A DNA stretch of 64,000 bases from assembly GCA_016213645.1 (NCBI GenBank), contig JACQZY010000006.1, positions 16,375 to 80,374 of the forward strand. The letters are read 5' to 3'. The position numbers and the translations under genes are program-made. This document shows positions 44,775 to 53,974 of this stretch, piece by piece. The stretch is from Actinomycetota bacterium (GTDB taxonomy: Bacteria; Actinomycetota; Thermoleophilia; Solirubrobacterales; JACPNS01). Numbering within the stretch: the stretch's first letter is position 1; each line of letters opens with the position of its first letter. Under the pieces are notes generated by a model, which had not been told where the DNA came from, did not search any database, and worked only from the letters and a program-made list of their open reading frames with translations.

Positions 44775-47429
44775 TCACACCGCGGCGCCGGCGATTGCCT
44801 CGCGCACGGCGTCGAGCGCCTGGGGAAGCCTTTCGGGATCCTTTCCACCGGCCTGGGCGAGATTGTCGCGACCCCCGCCGCCGCCGCCTACCGTCTCAGC
44901 GGCCAGCTTGGCCAGCGCGCCCGCCTTGACGCCGCGCTCGATCGCCGACGGCTGTACATTGGCAACGATCTGAACACGGCCTTCGACGTTACAGCCAAGC
45001 ACGACGACCTCGGCGGCGAACTTGTCACGCAGGCGGTCACTTAGCGATCGCAAATCTTTAACGGCCTCTTCTCCGACGGTCTTTCCGTCGATCGCGGCAA
45101 CCAGCGCGCGTACGCCGCCGATTTCGGTCGTTTGCTCTCCAAGCCGGGCGATCAGGTCGTCCGAGGCGCCGGTGCCCTGCCGTTCAGCCTTGAGCAGCTG
45201 CTTGAGCTTGGCTTCGCGCTCGCGCACTGTCTCGGCAGCCTGCTCCGGGATCGTGCGTAGCTGCTCGGCGATATCGCGAAGCTCGCGCTCGCGCGCGCGC
45301 AGTACGCGTGCGGCAGCCGGACCGGCAAGCGCCTCGATGCGGCGCACGTTGGCCGCGCTTGAGGTTTCGGTCGCCACGGTGAAGACACCGATTTCACCGG
45401 TCGACGTCACGTGGGTACCGCCGCAAAGCTCTCGCGAAACGGCGGTCAGTCCGTCGCCTACTTCAACCATGCGCACCTGGTCGCCGTACTTCTCGCCGAA
45501 CAGCGCCATCGCGCCGAGGCGCTCCGCCTCGTCACGCGTGGTGACGACGGCGTGAACGCGATGGTTGTCCGCGATCCAGCCGTTTACCCGGTCTTCCACG
45601 TACACAATGTCGTCGGCGGTCAGCGCGGCCCCGTGGGTGAAGTCGAATCGCAGTTTGTCCGGTCGTACGGCGGATCCGGCCTGACGAACGTGCGTGCCGA
45701 GACGCTCTCGCAGCGCGGCGTGGAGAAGATGAGTGGCAGTGTGGTGCGTGGCGGTTTCGAACCGCGCGGCGCGGTCCACGCTCGCGCGCACCGGCATACC
45801 GGACACGAACTCGCCGCTCTCAACCGTCACCGCTACGACCTGGTCGTCACCCACTCGATAGACATCCGCCACCGTGCCTACCGTTCCCGTGCTTTCCACA
45901 CGGCCGCTGTCGGCGATCTGGCCACCGCCTTCGGCGTAGAAGACGCTTTCCGCCAGCTTCAGCAGCACGCGGTCCGGGTTGCGGGGATCATCCGTTACGG
46001 ACAAAACCGTTGTTTCGCGGGCCAGGTCCTCGTAACCGACGAACTCGCTGGCACGGCCGGCCTCGCGGGCGAATCGCTGAATCAGCTCGTGGCCCTCGGC
46101 GGCACCGGCCTTGAGGGTGCCCGAACGTGCCCGCTCGCGCTGCTGGTCCATCAACTCTTCAAAGCCGGAATCGTCCACGCTCAAGCCCTCGGTGGCCAGC
46201 AGTTCCTTGGTCATGTCGTATGGAAATCCGTACGTGTCGTGCAGCTTGAAAGCGTCGGCGGCGTCGATCCACGAACTCTCGGCGGTCTTCGCCTGCTCGA
46301 TCAGGTCGCCGAGTAGCTGCGTGCCCTGGTCGAGCGTGCGGCCGAAAGAAAGTTCCTCCGCCTCTGCCCAGCGCGCGATCGCGTCGCGCTGCGCACGCAG
46401 TTCTGGATAAGCGCCGGCCATCACCTCGATCACGCGGTCGGCAAAGGCCACCAGGCACGAGTCCAGGCCGAGCACTCGGCCCTGATGGATCGCGCGGCGC
46501 ATCACGCGGCGCAGGATGTAGCCACGGTCCTCGTTGCTGGGCACCACGCCGTCGGCAATCAGAAAAGCCATCGAACGAGAATGATTGGCAAGCACGCGCA
46601 TCGCTTTTGCGGCGGCCGGACCGGATCCGTAGCTGCTGCCGCTCAGTTCTTCGGCGAGGTCGATCAGGGGGCGAAAGTTGTCGGTTTCGTAGACGGACGG
46701 CTTGTCTTGGAGGATTGCGGCCATGCGCTCCAGACCCATGCCGGTGTCGATGTTCTTGGCGGGTAGCTCCGCGATCGACCCGCCTTCGCCAAGTTCGTAT
46801 TGCATGAAAACGAGGTTCCAGAACTCCAGAAAACGCTCGCTGTCGTCGCCCGGGCGGTCTTCTGGGCCACCGAAATCAAGACCGCGATCCAGATATAGCT
46901 CGCTGCACGGTCCGCACGGCCCGGTCGGGCCGGCCTGCCAGAAGTTGTCCTTACGGCCGAGCCGCACGATCTGTTCGTCGGGCACACCTTTGTCGCGCCA
47001 GAATCCGATCGCCTCTTCGTCGGGACCGAGCCCCAGCTCGTCGTCTCCGCCGAAGACGGTCATCCAGACCCGCTCCGGCTTGAAGCCGAATCCCTCGATC
47101 GCGAGGTCGTATCCAAAGCCGATCGCCTCGTGCTTGAAGTAGTCACCGAAGCTGAAATTGCCGAGCATCTCGAACATCGTGAGATGGCGCGATGTCTTGC
47201 CGACCTCGTCCAGGTCGGTGGTACGAAAGCACTTCTGGCAGCTTGTCAGACGCGTTCGCGGCGGAGTCTCCTGGCCGCGGAAATACGGCTTGAACGGTTG
47301 CATGCCTGCGGTTGTGAGCAGAACCGACGCGTCCATCTCGGCCGGTACAAGCGACGCCGACGGCATGCGCAGGTGACCCTGCTGCTCGAAGAAGGAAAGA
47401 AACGTCTCGCGGATCTCGTTGGAGTTCAT
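44775..47429 (-). CDS. alaS: Alanyl-tRNA synthetase
   Basis: Charges tRNA-Ala and edits Ser/Gly mischarging. The 884-residue protein shows the class II aminoacylation domain (EIRETFLSFFEQQGHLRMPS, FEMLGNFSFGDYFKHEAIGF), the tRNA-recognition helices, the editing domain with HHTATHLLHAAL and CGGTHV, and the C-terminal DHHA1 domain with GGGGGGRDNLAQAGGKDPE. Length is normal. Its ATG shares one base with the mnmA-fusion stop. Together with ruvX, mltG and aroE it forms one tightly packed unit. Confidence 0.98.
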   Translation of the reverse strand: MNSNEIRETFLSFFEQQGHLRMPSASLVPAEMDASVLLTTAGMQPFKPYFRGQETPPRTRLTSCQKCFRTTDLDEVGKTSRHLTMFEMLGNFSFGDYFKHEAIGFGYDLAIEGFGFKPERVWMTVFGGDDELGLGPDEEAIGFWRDKGVPDEQIVRLGRKDNFWQAGPTGPCGPCSELYLDRGLDFGGPEDRPGDDSERFLEFWNLVFMQYELGEGGSIAELPAKNIDTGMGLERMAAILQDKPSVYETDNFRPLIDLAEELSGSSYGSGPAAAKAMRVLANHSRSMAFLIADGVVPSNEDRGYILRRVMRRAIHQGRVLGLDSCLVAFADRVIEVMAGAYPELRAQRDAIARWAEAEELSFGRTLDQGTQLLGDLIEQAKTAESSWIDAADAFKLHDTYGFPYDMTKELLATEGLSVDDSGFEELMDQQRERARSGTLKAGAAEGHELIQRFAREAGRASEFVGYEDLARETTVLSVTDDPRNPDRVLLKLAESVFYAEGGGQIADSGRVESTGTVGTVADVYRVGDDQVVAVTVESGEFVSGMPVRASVDRAARFETATHHTATHLLHAALRERLGTHVRQAGSAVRPDKLRFDFTHGAALTADDIVYVEDRVNGWIADNHRVHAVVTTRDEAERLGAMALFGEKYGDQVRMVEVGDGLTAVSRELCGGTHVTSTGEIGVFTVATETSSAANVRRIEALAGPAAARVLRARERELRDIAEQLRTIPEQAAETVREREAKLKQLLKAERQGTGASDDLIARLGEQTTEIGGVRALVAAIDGKTVGEEAVKDLRSLSDRLRDKFAAEVVVLGCNVEGRVQIVANVQPSAIERGVKAGALAKLAAETVGGGGGGRDNLAQAGGKDPERLPQALDAVREAIAGAAV

Positions 47430-48985
47430 CAGGCGTGTAGTTTGGCGCGTTCGCTGACGGAATCCCGCGCCGACCCGATCGAATCCGTTCGCGAGCGCGC
47501 GATCGTGGCCCAGCCGGCCACGCGATCTCCCTGCATCAGACAGGCGATCTGGCCGGGAGCGGCGCCCTCGACCGGGTCGTGGAGCAACAGTTCCAACTCC
47601 CGATGGCGGCCCACTGACGGCTCGCCCGCGACGGTGCAGGGGATCGGGTCGTTGCGGTACCGCAGTTTGACTCGGTCGACGCGCTTACCCTCCCGCAGCA
47701 GCCGTACCCCGATCACGCGTACGCGGGCGGTAGCGAGTTCTTCGCGCGTGCCGACGGTCACGGCGTTCGCGGCGTTGTCGACGTCGAGCACATACAAGGG
47801 CTGCGGAGCGGCGATGCCCAGCCCGCGCCTTTGACCGACGGTGAAGCGGTGCGCTCCGCGATGGCGCCCGACCGCGTGGCCGTGAACGTCGATGATCTCG
47901 CCCGGCCGGTCGCCGCGCCCGCCGTGGCGGCGCAGGAATGCGTCGCGGTCGGTGCCCGCCAGAAAGCACAGATCCTGGCTCTCGGGCTTGTCGGCAACCG
48001 TCAGCCCGGCGGCGGCGGCCAGTTCGCGGACCTCCGGTTTGGTGATCTCCGCGAGCGGGAACTCGAGCGTTTCGAGCAGTTGCGGATCGACCGCCGCGAG
48101 CATGTAGGTCTGGTCCTTGTTGCGGTCGGCGGCGGCGGCCAGCAGCGGGCCGTCGTCGTCGCGCTCAATACGCGCGTAGTGCCCGGTCGCCAGCGTTGCC
48201 GCCCCAAGTTTCCCGCGCAGGTCGTCGAGTACGCCGAACCGAACGTGTCCGTTGCAGCCGACGCACGGGTTCGGCGTCAGTCCGTGAGCGAACGCCTCGA
48301 TGTACGGGTCCACCACTCCGCCGCGAAACTCGTCGCGCAGGTCCAGCGTGAAATGCGGCATGCCCATCTGATGGGCAAGTCGCCGGGCGGCGGCGACGGC
48401 CTGAGGCGAACAGCAGCTCGCGGTGCCGTCGGTCGCCGGGTCGTCCCAGAGCTGGAGCGTGACTGCGACCGGTTCGGACCCACGCTCAAGTAGCAGTTGC
48501 GCAGCGACCGCGCTGTCCACACCGCCGCTCATCGCGATCAAAACGCGGTCTTGGGCGGGCTCGACGAAAACCTGTTTTTGACCAACAAACAGGCCCAACG
48601 CGCGATGCAACGCTTCTTCCGCCAGAACCGCTGCGTGTACGCGCTCCGCTGAGAGCCCGCCGAGTTCGCTGGAAATCCGATCGCGTCCGACAGTCGCGGC
48701 TTCGAGCAGAGTCCGCTCATTGACGATTTCCACAACCACACTGGCGGCTGCGGTCAACGCGGCGCAGCCGTCGGCCTCGAATCCGATCGAAGTCACCCGA
48801 CCGCGGTCAAGTGTGACGCCGATCGACAATATGTCACCGCACAGCGATCCGCCCGCACCACCAACGACGGCGCCGACGGGCAGGCCACGGCCCCGCGGTG
48901 AGATCGCGTGATCTTGAAACGGAGAGTTGAATTCGTCGAACGGCATCAGGATCGCGTGCCTCGAGCCGCTTGCGGACTCAAGCAC
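47429..48985 (-). CDS. mnmA: Fusion of IscU/SufU-like scaffold domain with tRNA 2-thiouridylase MnmA
   Basis: A 518-residue two-domain protein. Residues about 15-135 resemble the NifU/IscU/SufU Fe-S scaffold: FDEFNSPFQDHAISPRGRG, SLCGDILSIGVTLDRGRV (Cys49, Asp51), ADGCAALTAAASVVVEIV (Cys74), and RVHAAVLAEEALHRAL. In this last motif the third scaffold cysteine of IscU (HCS) is replaced by Ala118. Residues about 145-518 are MnmA, which thiolates U34 of tRNA: PP-loop AMSGGVDSAVAAQ (153-158), TPNPCVGCN (Cys241) and ESQDLCFLAG (Cys340), the two catalytic cysteines. GTG at 48983-48985 is used. ATG at 48946 (MPFDEFNSP) is an alternative that keeps both domains. It starts 12 bp after the preceding stop. 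Confidence 0.9.
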   Translation of the reverse strand: MLESASGSRHAILMPFDEFNSPFQDHAISPRGRGLPVGAVVGGAGGSLCGDILSIGVTLDRGRVTSIGFEADGCAALTAAASVVVEIVNERTLLEAATVGRDRISSELGGLSAERVHAAVLAEEALHRALGLFVGQKQVFVEPAQDRVLIAMSGGVDSAVAAQLLLERGSEPVAVTLQLWDDPATDGTASCCSPQAVAAARRLAHQMGMPHFTLDLRDEFRGGVVDPYIEAFAHGLTPNPCVGCNGHVRFGVLDDLRGKLGAATLATGHYARIERDDDGPLLAAAADRNKDQTYMLAAVDPQLLETLEFPLAEITKPEVRELAAAAGLTVADKPESQDLCFLAGTDRDAFLRRHGGRGDRPGEIIDVHGHAVGRHRGAHRFTVGQRRGLGIAAPQPLYVLDVDNAANAVTVGTREELATARVRVIGVRLLREGKRVDRVKLRYRNDPIPCTVAGEPSVGRHRELELLLHDPVEGAAPGQIACLMQGDRVAGWATIARSRTDSIGSARDSVSERAKLHA

Positions 48986-48997
48986 AATGATCCAAGG

Positions 48998-49666
48998 TTA
49001 ATTGGCGCCGCCGGATTTGCTTGGCGGGACGGTTTTTCCCGAGTTGGAGTAGATCAAGTCACCGCTGCCGCTGTCCAATGCACGCGTCGGCAGTTTCGCC
49101 GCGTGTCCGGTGAGTTTCGTCAGCCGCTCGTTGAGCGTGCCGGCATCGATATAGCCCTGCCAACTGTCGGCCTTCGTGCGATACACCATCACCAAGCCGG
49201 GCGTTTGCGTGATCTTCGCCGCCTCGGCGATGCCGTCGTAATCAGACTTGTTGCTGATGCGATCGCGGAAGACCACAAGCTTGGAACGCACCTTTTCCAG
49301 TTCGTCTAGCGCCCGCTTGACCCGGATGTCGTCTTTGGCGTCGGGCTCCCAGAAGAAGATCACCACTTCCTTGCCCTGACGACGTGCCATGTAAACACGT
49401 AGCGGGATACCGGCCTCTTCGGCCTTCTTGCGCAAAGCGGCGCGCCGCTTCTTGAGAATCTCTTCGGCCGAGTCCTTCTTCGCGGTCGGTCCTGTAGCGC
49501 CCGTTCCGCCCGTGGACCCGGACCGACCCGTGGCCGATGTCGGGGCCGGAGTCGGCGGAATCACTTCACCGCTGTTCTGCGTTTTGCTGTAGAACAAATA
49601 GCCGCCCACCAGGACGGCGCCGAGAAGTGCCAGAAGCACCGGTCTTGAAAGCTGAATGTCACGCAT
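48998..49666 (-). CDS. Membrane-anchored thioredoxin-fold-like protein without CxxC
   Basis: A 222-residue protein. One N-terminal membrane helix (SRPVLLALLGAVLVGGYLFY) is followed by a Thr/Gly/Ser/Pro-rich linker (about 33-62), a charged helix (AEEILKKRRAALRKKAEEAG), and a thioredoxin-like domain: KEVVIFFWEPDAKDDIRVKR, KLVVFRDRISNKSDYDGIAE and ITQTPGLVMVYRTKADSWQG. The position of the CxxC is occupied by EPDAK, and the cis-proline is present in QTPGLV. So the fold is probably there but disulfide activity is not. It precedes the mnmA fusion on the same strand by 12 bp. Function unknown. Confidence 0.7.
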   Translation of the reverse strand: MRDIQLSRPVLLALLGAVLVGGYLFYSKTQNSGEVIPPTPAPTSATGRSGSTGGTGATGPTAKKDSAEEILKKRRAALRKKAEEAGIPLRVYMARRQGKEVVIFFWEPDAKDDIRVKRALDELEKVRSKLVVFRDRISNKSDYDGIAEAAKITQTPGLVMVYRTKADSWQGYIDAGTLNERLTKLTGHAAKLPTRALDSGSGDLIYSNSGKTVPPSKSGGAN

Positions 49667-49863
49667 GCGGAGGACTTCCTAGGCGTGGTGTTCTATGTCC
49701 GTGGGTCTGTTACCTGCACGGCCACGCTTCGAAGCCGCATCGTCATGATGGCGCGAAAGCTTGACTTCGCATTCGGGAAGATCGGATTAAGGACATATGC
49801 CTGATTTCGGCCGGCCCGCGGGTAATGCGTCGCCATCTGTCGCCACAATCACGCAACCCGGCG

Positions 49864-50160
49864 TTACTCGTAGTCCTCGTCCTCCGCGAACTCGATCAAA
49901 TCGCGTGCGGCGAACTGGTCCTCCTCGGGGTGGACGCGCAAGGCAATGTCACCGGCGCCGAACTCGTCGAGCGGCCAGTCGCTTGTGATTTCGGCGGCGA
50001 AGCCACGCTCGCGCAGAATGCCGCAGAAGGCCGTGGCGGTTGTGAGATCCTCGAAGTCGGCGACGATCGGCCAGTCGTCGAAGGCCGCGTCACCGACGTG
50101 AAGCTTGACCCGGCCGCCGCCGGGAGGTGGAAATTTGCGCCGTCGCGGCCAGGCGACCAT
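49864..50160 (-). CDS. DUF2007-like small protein
   Basis: A 98-residue cytoplasmic protein. The first 15 residues are basic (MVAWPRRRKFPPPGG). The rest is acidic and follows the pattern of DUF2007-type proteins: VADFEDLTTATAFCGILRER then GFAAEITSDW and IALRVHPEEDQFAARDLIEF. That is, a beta-alpha-beta unit with a helix and a final strand-helix. The ATG at 50158-50160 starts 4 bp after the aspS stop, so it is translationally linked to aspS. No catalytic residues stand out. The ORF can be read 11 codons further upstream into aspS, which is less likely. Confidence 0.65.
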   Translation of the reverse strand: MVAWPRRRKFPPPGGGRVKLHVGDAAFDDWPIVADFEDLTTATAFCGILRERGFAAEITSDWPLDEFGAGDIALRVHPEEDQFAARDLIEFAEDEDYE

Positions 50161-50164
50161 GCGA

Positions 50165-52057
50165 TTAGACCTTCGGATCGGCCCCCGACGCACCCAGATC
50201 GGAGGCGTCCGGTGCCTCCGAGTCCGGACCGGCGGCCGAAGCGTCCGCCGCGACCGGCGGCGGTGCCGTCGAGACCAGGTGCAGATCGCGGATCTGGCGC
50301 TCGTCCACGCCGGCCGGCGCTCCCGTCAGCGGGTCGGCGCCGGTGGCACTCTTTGGAAAGGCGATCGCGTCGCGGATTGAATCCGCACCGGCGATCAGCG
50401 CCACCAAACGGTCGAGCCCCAACGCCAGGCCTCCGTGCGGCGGTGCTCCGTACTTCAGCGCTTCCAGCAGAAATCCAAATCGCTCCTGGGCCTCGGCGGC
50501 ATCAATCCCGATTACCTCGAGGATCTTGTGTTGGACCACGGGGTCGTTGATACGCAGCGAACCACCGCCGATCTCCCAACCGTCCATCACGATGTCGTAG
50601 GCGTCCGACATCAGCGTCGCCGGATCTGAGAGGTCGCCGCGCGGCGCGGTGAAGGGGTGATGCAGCGGATCCCATCGCTTTTCGCCTTCGTTCCATTCGA
50701 GCATCGGGAAGTCCACCACCCAGACAAGCCTGTGGTCACCTGGTTGCACCAGCTCAAAACGGTCCGCCAGATTACGGCGCAGGGCGCCGAGCGCGGTCGC
50801 GGCGGTGTGCACGTCGGTGTCGGCCACCGCCAGCAGCAGGTCGCCGGTCTGCGCGCCGGTGGCGGCCACCGCGTCCGCGCGCTCTTGATCGCTTAAGAAC
50901 TTCGCGATCGGAGAGCGCCAGCCGCCGTCTTCCTCCACGAAGGCCCAAACCAGGCCGCCTGCGCCGTGACCGCGCACGAATTCGGTCAGCTCATCCAGAT
51001 CGGCGCGCGAGAGCTCACGTGCGCCTGCGTTGATCGCGCGCACTGTTCCGCCGCCGGAAAGCACGCTCGCGAAGACTTTGAACTCGCTGCCCGCAAAAAC
51101 CTTGTCGAGGTTGACGATCTCCAGCCCGTAACGTAGATCCGGCGAGTCGCTGCCAAAACGGCCCATCGCCTCGGCGTAACACATGCGCTGGAACGGCGTT
51201 TCGACGTGGATGCCACCTTCGGCAAGCACCGCCGACAGCACGGCCTCGGTCACCTCGATAACGTCCTCGCCTTCCACGAACGACATCTCGATGTCCAGCT
51301 GCGTGAACTCCGGCTGGCGGTCCGCACGAAGATCTTCGTCGCGGAAACATCGAGCGATCTGGTAGTAACGCTCGATGCCGCCCATCATCAGAAGCTGCTT
51401 GTAAAGCTGAGGGCTCTGCGGCAACGCGTACCAGTTTCCCGGACGCACACGGCTGGGCACCAGATAGTCACGCGCGCCCTCAGGCGTGGGCCGAGTGAGA
51501 TTCGGTGTCTCGACCTCCAGAAAATCCCGTTCGTTGAGCACCTCGCGCATCTTCTGGATTACACGGTGGCGCAGCGCGATGATCGGAGCAATCGTGCCGC
51601 GTCGCAGGTCCAGATAGCGATGTTTGAGACGCAGCGATTCGTCCACGTGGCCGTCGTCGTCCACCTGGAACGGCGGCGTCTCCGAGCGGGCCAGGATCGT
51701 GAGTTCGTTTGCCTGCAACTCCAGGTGGCCGGTCGGCAGATTGGGATTGATGGTTTCGTCCGAGCGCCTGACAAGTTTGCCGCGCACGCTGACCACGTCT
51801 TCGGCGCGAAGCGACCCTGCCTGCTCGTGCGCTTCGGCTGCATGTTCGGGATGAAACACGATTTGCAGCACGCCGCTGCGGTCCCGCAGGTCGATGAACA
51901 CAAGCCCACCGTGGTCGCGGCGGCGATGCGCCCAGCCGCTGACGGCGATCTCCTTGCCGACCGGCTGCTCGATCGCGCCGGTTGCCCAGGTATCGCGATA
52001 TGCGTTCGCGCGCGGCGGCGCGAGCGGCTCGTGGCGGCCGTCTGCGGCCGAGCTCAT
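50165..52057 (-). CDS. aspS: Aspartyl-tRNA synthetase
   Basis: Bacterial-type class IIb synthetase of 630 residues. It has an N-terminal OB-fold (AVSGWAHRRRDHGGLVFIDL), class II motif 2 (ERYYQIARCFRDEDLRADRQ then PEFTQLDIEMSF), a GAD insertion domain (about 310-420), and motif 3 (PPHGGLALGLDRLVALIAG). After the catalytic core a disordered Ala/Asp/Ser-rich tail of about 40 residues is present, not usual for the family. Whether it charges only tRNA-Asp or also tRNA-Asn cannot be told without the full gene set. It overlaps hisS by 4 bp, giving the common hisS-aspS pair. Confidence 0.97.
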   Translation of the reverse strand: MSSAADGRHEPLAPPRANAYRDTWATGAIEQPVGKEIAVSGWAHRRRDHGGLVFIDLRDRSGVLQIVFHPEHAAEAHEQAGSLRAEDVVSVRGKLVRRSDETINPNLPTGHLELQANELTILARSETPPFQVDDDGHVDESLRLKHRYLDLRRGTIAPIIALRHRVIQKMREVLNERDFLEVETPNLTRPTPEGARDYLVPSRVRPGNWYALPQSPQLYKQLLMMGGIERYYQIARCFRDEDLRADRQPEFTQLDIEMSFVEGEDVIEVTEAVLSAVLAEGGIHVETPFQRMCYAEAMGRFGSDSPDLRYGLEIVNLDKVFAGSEFKVFASVLSGGGTVRAINAGARELSRADLDELTEFVRGHGAGGLVWAFVEEDGGWRSPIAKFLSDQERADAVAATGAQTGDLLLAVADTDVHTAATALGALRRNLADRFELVQPGDHRLVWVVDFPMLEWNEGEKRWDPLHHPFTAPRGDLSDPATLMSDAYDIVMDGWEIGGGSLRINDPVVQHKILEVIGIDAAEAQERFGFLLEALKYGAPPHGGLALGLDRLVALIAGADSIRDAIAFPKSATGADPLTGAPAGVDERQIRDLHLVSTAPPPVAADASAAGPDSEAPDASDLGASGADPKV

Positions 52058-53334
52058 GCGATCAGCTCCGCGGCAATGCGGTCGATGTAGTCCTGCTTCG
52101 TCAAGTCGTTCAACTCACGCTGCTCCCCCGTGTGCATGTTCTTCACCGCGGCATCGTAGGCGGCGCGGCCGCCACCGAGGATCACGAGCGACTTGGCGCC
52201 GGCACGGTCGGCCTGTTTGAGCTGGCCTTTGAGCGACCTGCCGCCGAGTTCGATTAGCGCCGCGAGACCGCGTTCGCGAAGTGCACAAGCGAGAGCGAAA
52301 GCGGCTTCGCGGTCGGCCTCGGCGTCGAGCGCGATGTACGCGTCCGCGGCCGCCGCGGCGGCCGGTTGCGCCCCCGCGGCTTCCGCGACCGCCAATACGC
52401 GTTCCACGCCGGCCGCCCAGCCGATGCCGGGAGTCGGCGGCCCACCGAGCAGTTCGACAAGTCCGTCGTAGCGGCCTCCGCCGCCCACGCCCGACTGCGC
52501 TCCCAACCGGTCGCTTGTGAACTCGAACACGGTGCGCGTGTAGTAATCGAGCCCCCGCACCAGCGTGTCGTCGATCTCGTACGCCACGCCCGCGGCCGTC
52601 AGCAGCGCCAGCACGTCGTCGAAATGCGCGCGGTCTTCGCCGCTGATCGATGACAAAAGTCGCGGGGCATCGGTCATAACCGCTTGCGTGCCTTCGTGCT
52701 TGGCGTCGAAGGCACGCAACGGGTTCAACTCGATGCGCTCGCGCACGTCAGCCGACAGCGCGGCCTCGTTGGCGCGGAGGTACACCTTCAGCTGATCGCT
52801 GTAGGCAGCGCGCTCGGCCGACGACCCCAGGCTCGAAATGCGCAGGCGGCAACCAGTCGCTCCGGCCGCTTCCAGCATTCGCGCCAAAAGCACGATCGCC
52901 TCGGCGTCCAGCGCCGGATCGTCGCTGCCCAGTGCTTCTGCGCCGATCTGGAAGAACTGGCGAAAGCGCCCGGCCTGCGGCGCCTCCTGACGAAAGAACG
53001 ATCCCTCGTACCAAAGCTTGACCGGCTGCGCGAGCTTGTGCATGCCGTGCTCCACGTAGGCGCGGCAGACCGGCGCGGTGCCTTCGGGTCGCAGCGTCAG
53101 CGAACGCTCGCCCTGGTCGGTAAACGTGTACATCTCCTTGCTGACGATCTCTGTGGACTCGCCGACGCCGCGCGCAAAAAGCTCTGTGTGTTCGAAGGCC
53201 GGTGTCTCGATGCGGGCGTATCCGGCGCGCGCGAAGGCCGGCGCGGCGACACCATCGACCAGCCGGGCGCGATGTTCGGCCACCCCCGGCAAAACGTCGT
53301 ACGTGCCGCGCGGCGCCTGCTGCTGCTCGCTCAT
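52054..53334 (-). CDS. hisS: Histidyl-tRNA synthetase
   Basis: Class II synthetase of 426 residues: APRGTYDVLPGVAEHRARLV at the N-terminus, motif 2 with RPEGTAPVCRAYVEHGM and KLWYEGSFFRQEAPQAGRFR, the histidine-specific signatures LVRGLDYYTRTVFEFTS and GGGGRYDGLVELLGGP, then a C-terminal anticodon-binding domain (about 325-426). It overlaps the upstream hydrolase stop by 4 bp and aspS by 4 bp, so three genes are translationally coupled. Confidence 0.98.
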   Translation of the reverse strand: MSEQQQAPRGTYDVLPGVAEHRARLVDGVAAPAFARAGYARIETPAFEHTELFARGVGESTEIVSKEMYTFTDQGERSLTLRPEGTAPVCRAYVEHGMHKLAQPVKLWYEGSFFRQEAPQAGRFRQFFQIGAEALGSDDPALDAEAIVLLARMLEAAGATGCRLRISSLGSSAERAAYSDQLKVYLRANEAALSADVRERIELNPLRAFDAKHEGTQAVMTDAPRLLSSISGEDRAHFDDVLALLTAAGVAYEIDDTLVRGLDYYTRTVFEFTSDRLGAQSGVGGGGRYDGLVELLGGPPTPGIGWAAGVERVLAVAEAAGAQPAAAAAADAYIALDAEADREAAFALACALRERGLAALIELGGRSLKGQLKQADRAGAKSLVILGGGRAAYDAAVKNMHTGEQRELNDLTKQDYIDRIAAELIA

Positions 53335-53966
53335 CGAATCGGCGCCAGAAAAGGATTGTTCGCCATCTCGGCGGCAAGCGTCGTGGGGTCCATGTGCCCG
53401 GCGAAGACGGTTGTCTCGGACGGCAGCTCGCGCATCAGCGTTGAGATCGAATTCAGCAGCGTCTGCATATCGCCGCCCGGCAGGTCGGTGCGTCCGATCG
53501 ACCCCTGAAACAGCACGTCGCCTGAAAACAGCGCGTTGTGCTCGCGAATCGCGTAGCTGACGTGACCGGAACTGTGGCCGGGCGTGAAGAACACCTCAAC
53601 CTCGAAACCGGCGAGATCGAGCTTTTCGCCACCCTCGACGTCGTGCTCGGCGTCGTAGCCCTCAAACGGACCGAGTCCGGGAAACCGGGTGTACGACGTT
53701 ATGTCGAGCAGAACATGATGCTCAAGCTTGGGCACCCAGACCTCCGCGCCCGTGCGCCGCGCCATCTCGGCCACGGCGCCGACATGATCGAAGTGAGTGT
53801 GCGTGATCAATATCGCCTTGACCTCCGCGCCCGAGTCGTCGATCGCGCGCTGAATCGCGTCCGGTTCGTCGCCGGGATCGATCAGTAGCGCCTGTCCGGC
53901 CTCTTCGTTGATCGCGAGATATGTGTTTTCGGCGACCGGGCCGACGGTGAGGTAATGGACCTTCAC
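53331..53966 (-). CDS. Metallo-beta-lactamase-fold hydrolase (glyoxalase II-like)
   Basis: A 211-residue cytoplasmic protein: KVHYLTVGPVAENTYLAIN, LLIDPGDEPDAIQRAI, the metal motif ILITHTHFDHVGAV (HxHxDH), FFTPGHSSGHVSY, LFSGDVLFQGSIGRTDLPGG and TVFAGHMDPTTLAAEMANNP. This layout is that of the YcbL/GloB2-like group next to hisS in many genomes. The usual GHGP is replaced by GHMD, but the histidine ligand is kept. The glyoxalase II-type thioesterase activity is plausible yet not certain. Confidence 0.9.
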   Translation of the reverse strand: MKVHYLTVGPVAENTYLAINEEAGQALLIDPGDEPDAIQRAIDDSGAEVKAILITHTHFDHVGAVAEMARRTGAEVWVPKLEHHVLLDITSYTRFPGLGPFEGYDAEHDVEGGEKLDLAGFEVEVFFTPGHSSGHVSYAIREHNALFSGDVLFQGSIGRTDLPGGDMQTLLNSISTLMRELPSETTVFAGHMDPTTLAAEMANNPFLAPIR

Positions 53967-53974
53967 GTCCGGAT

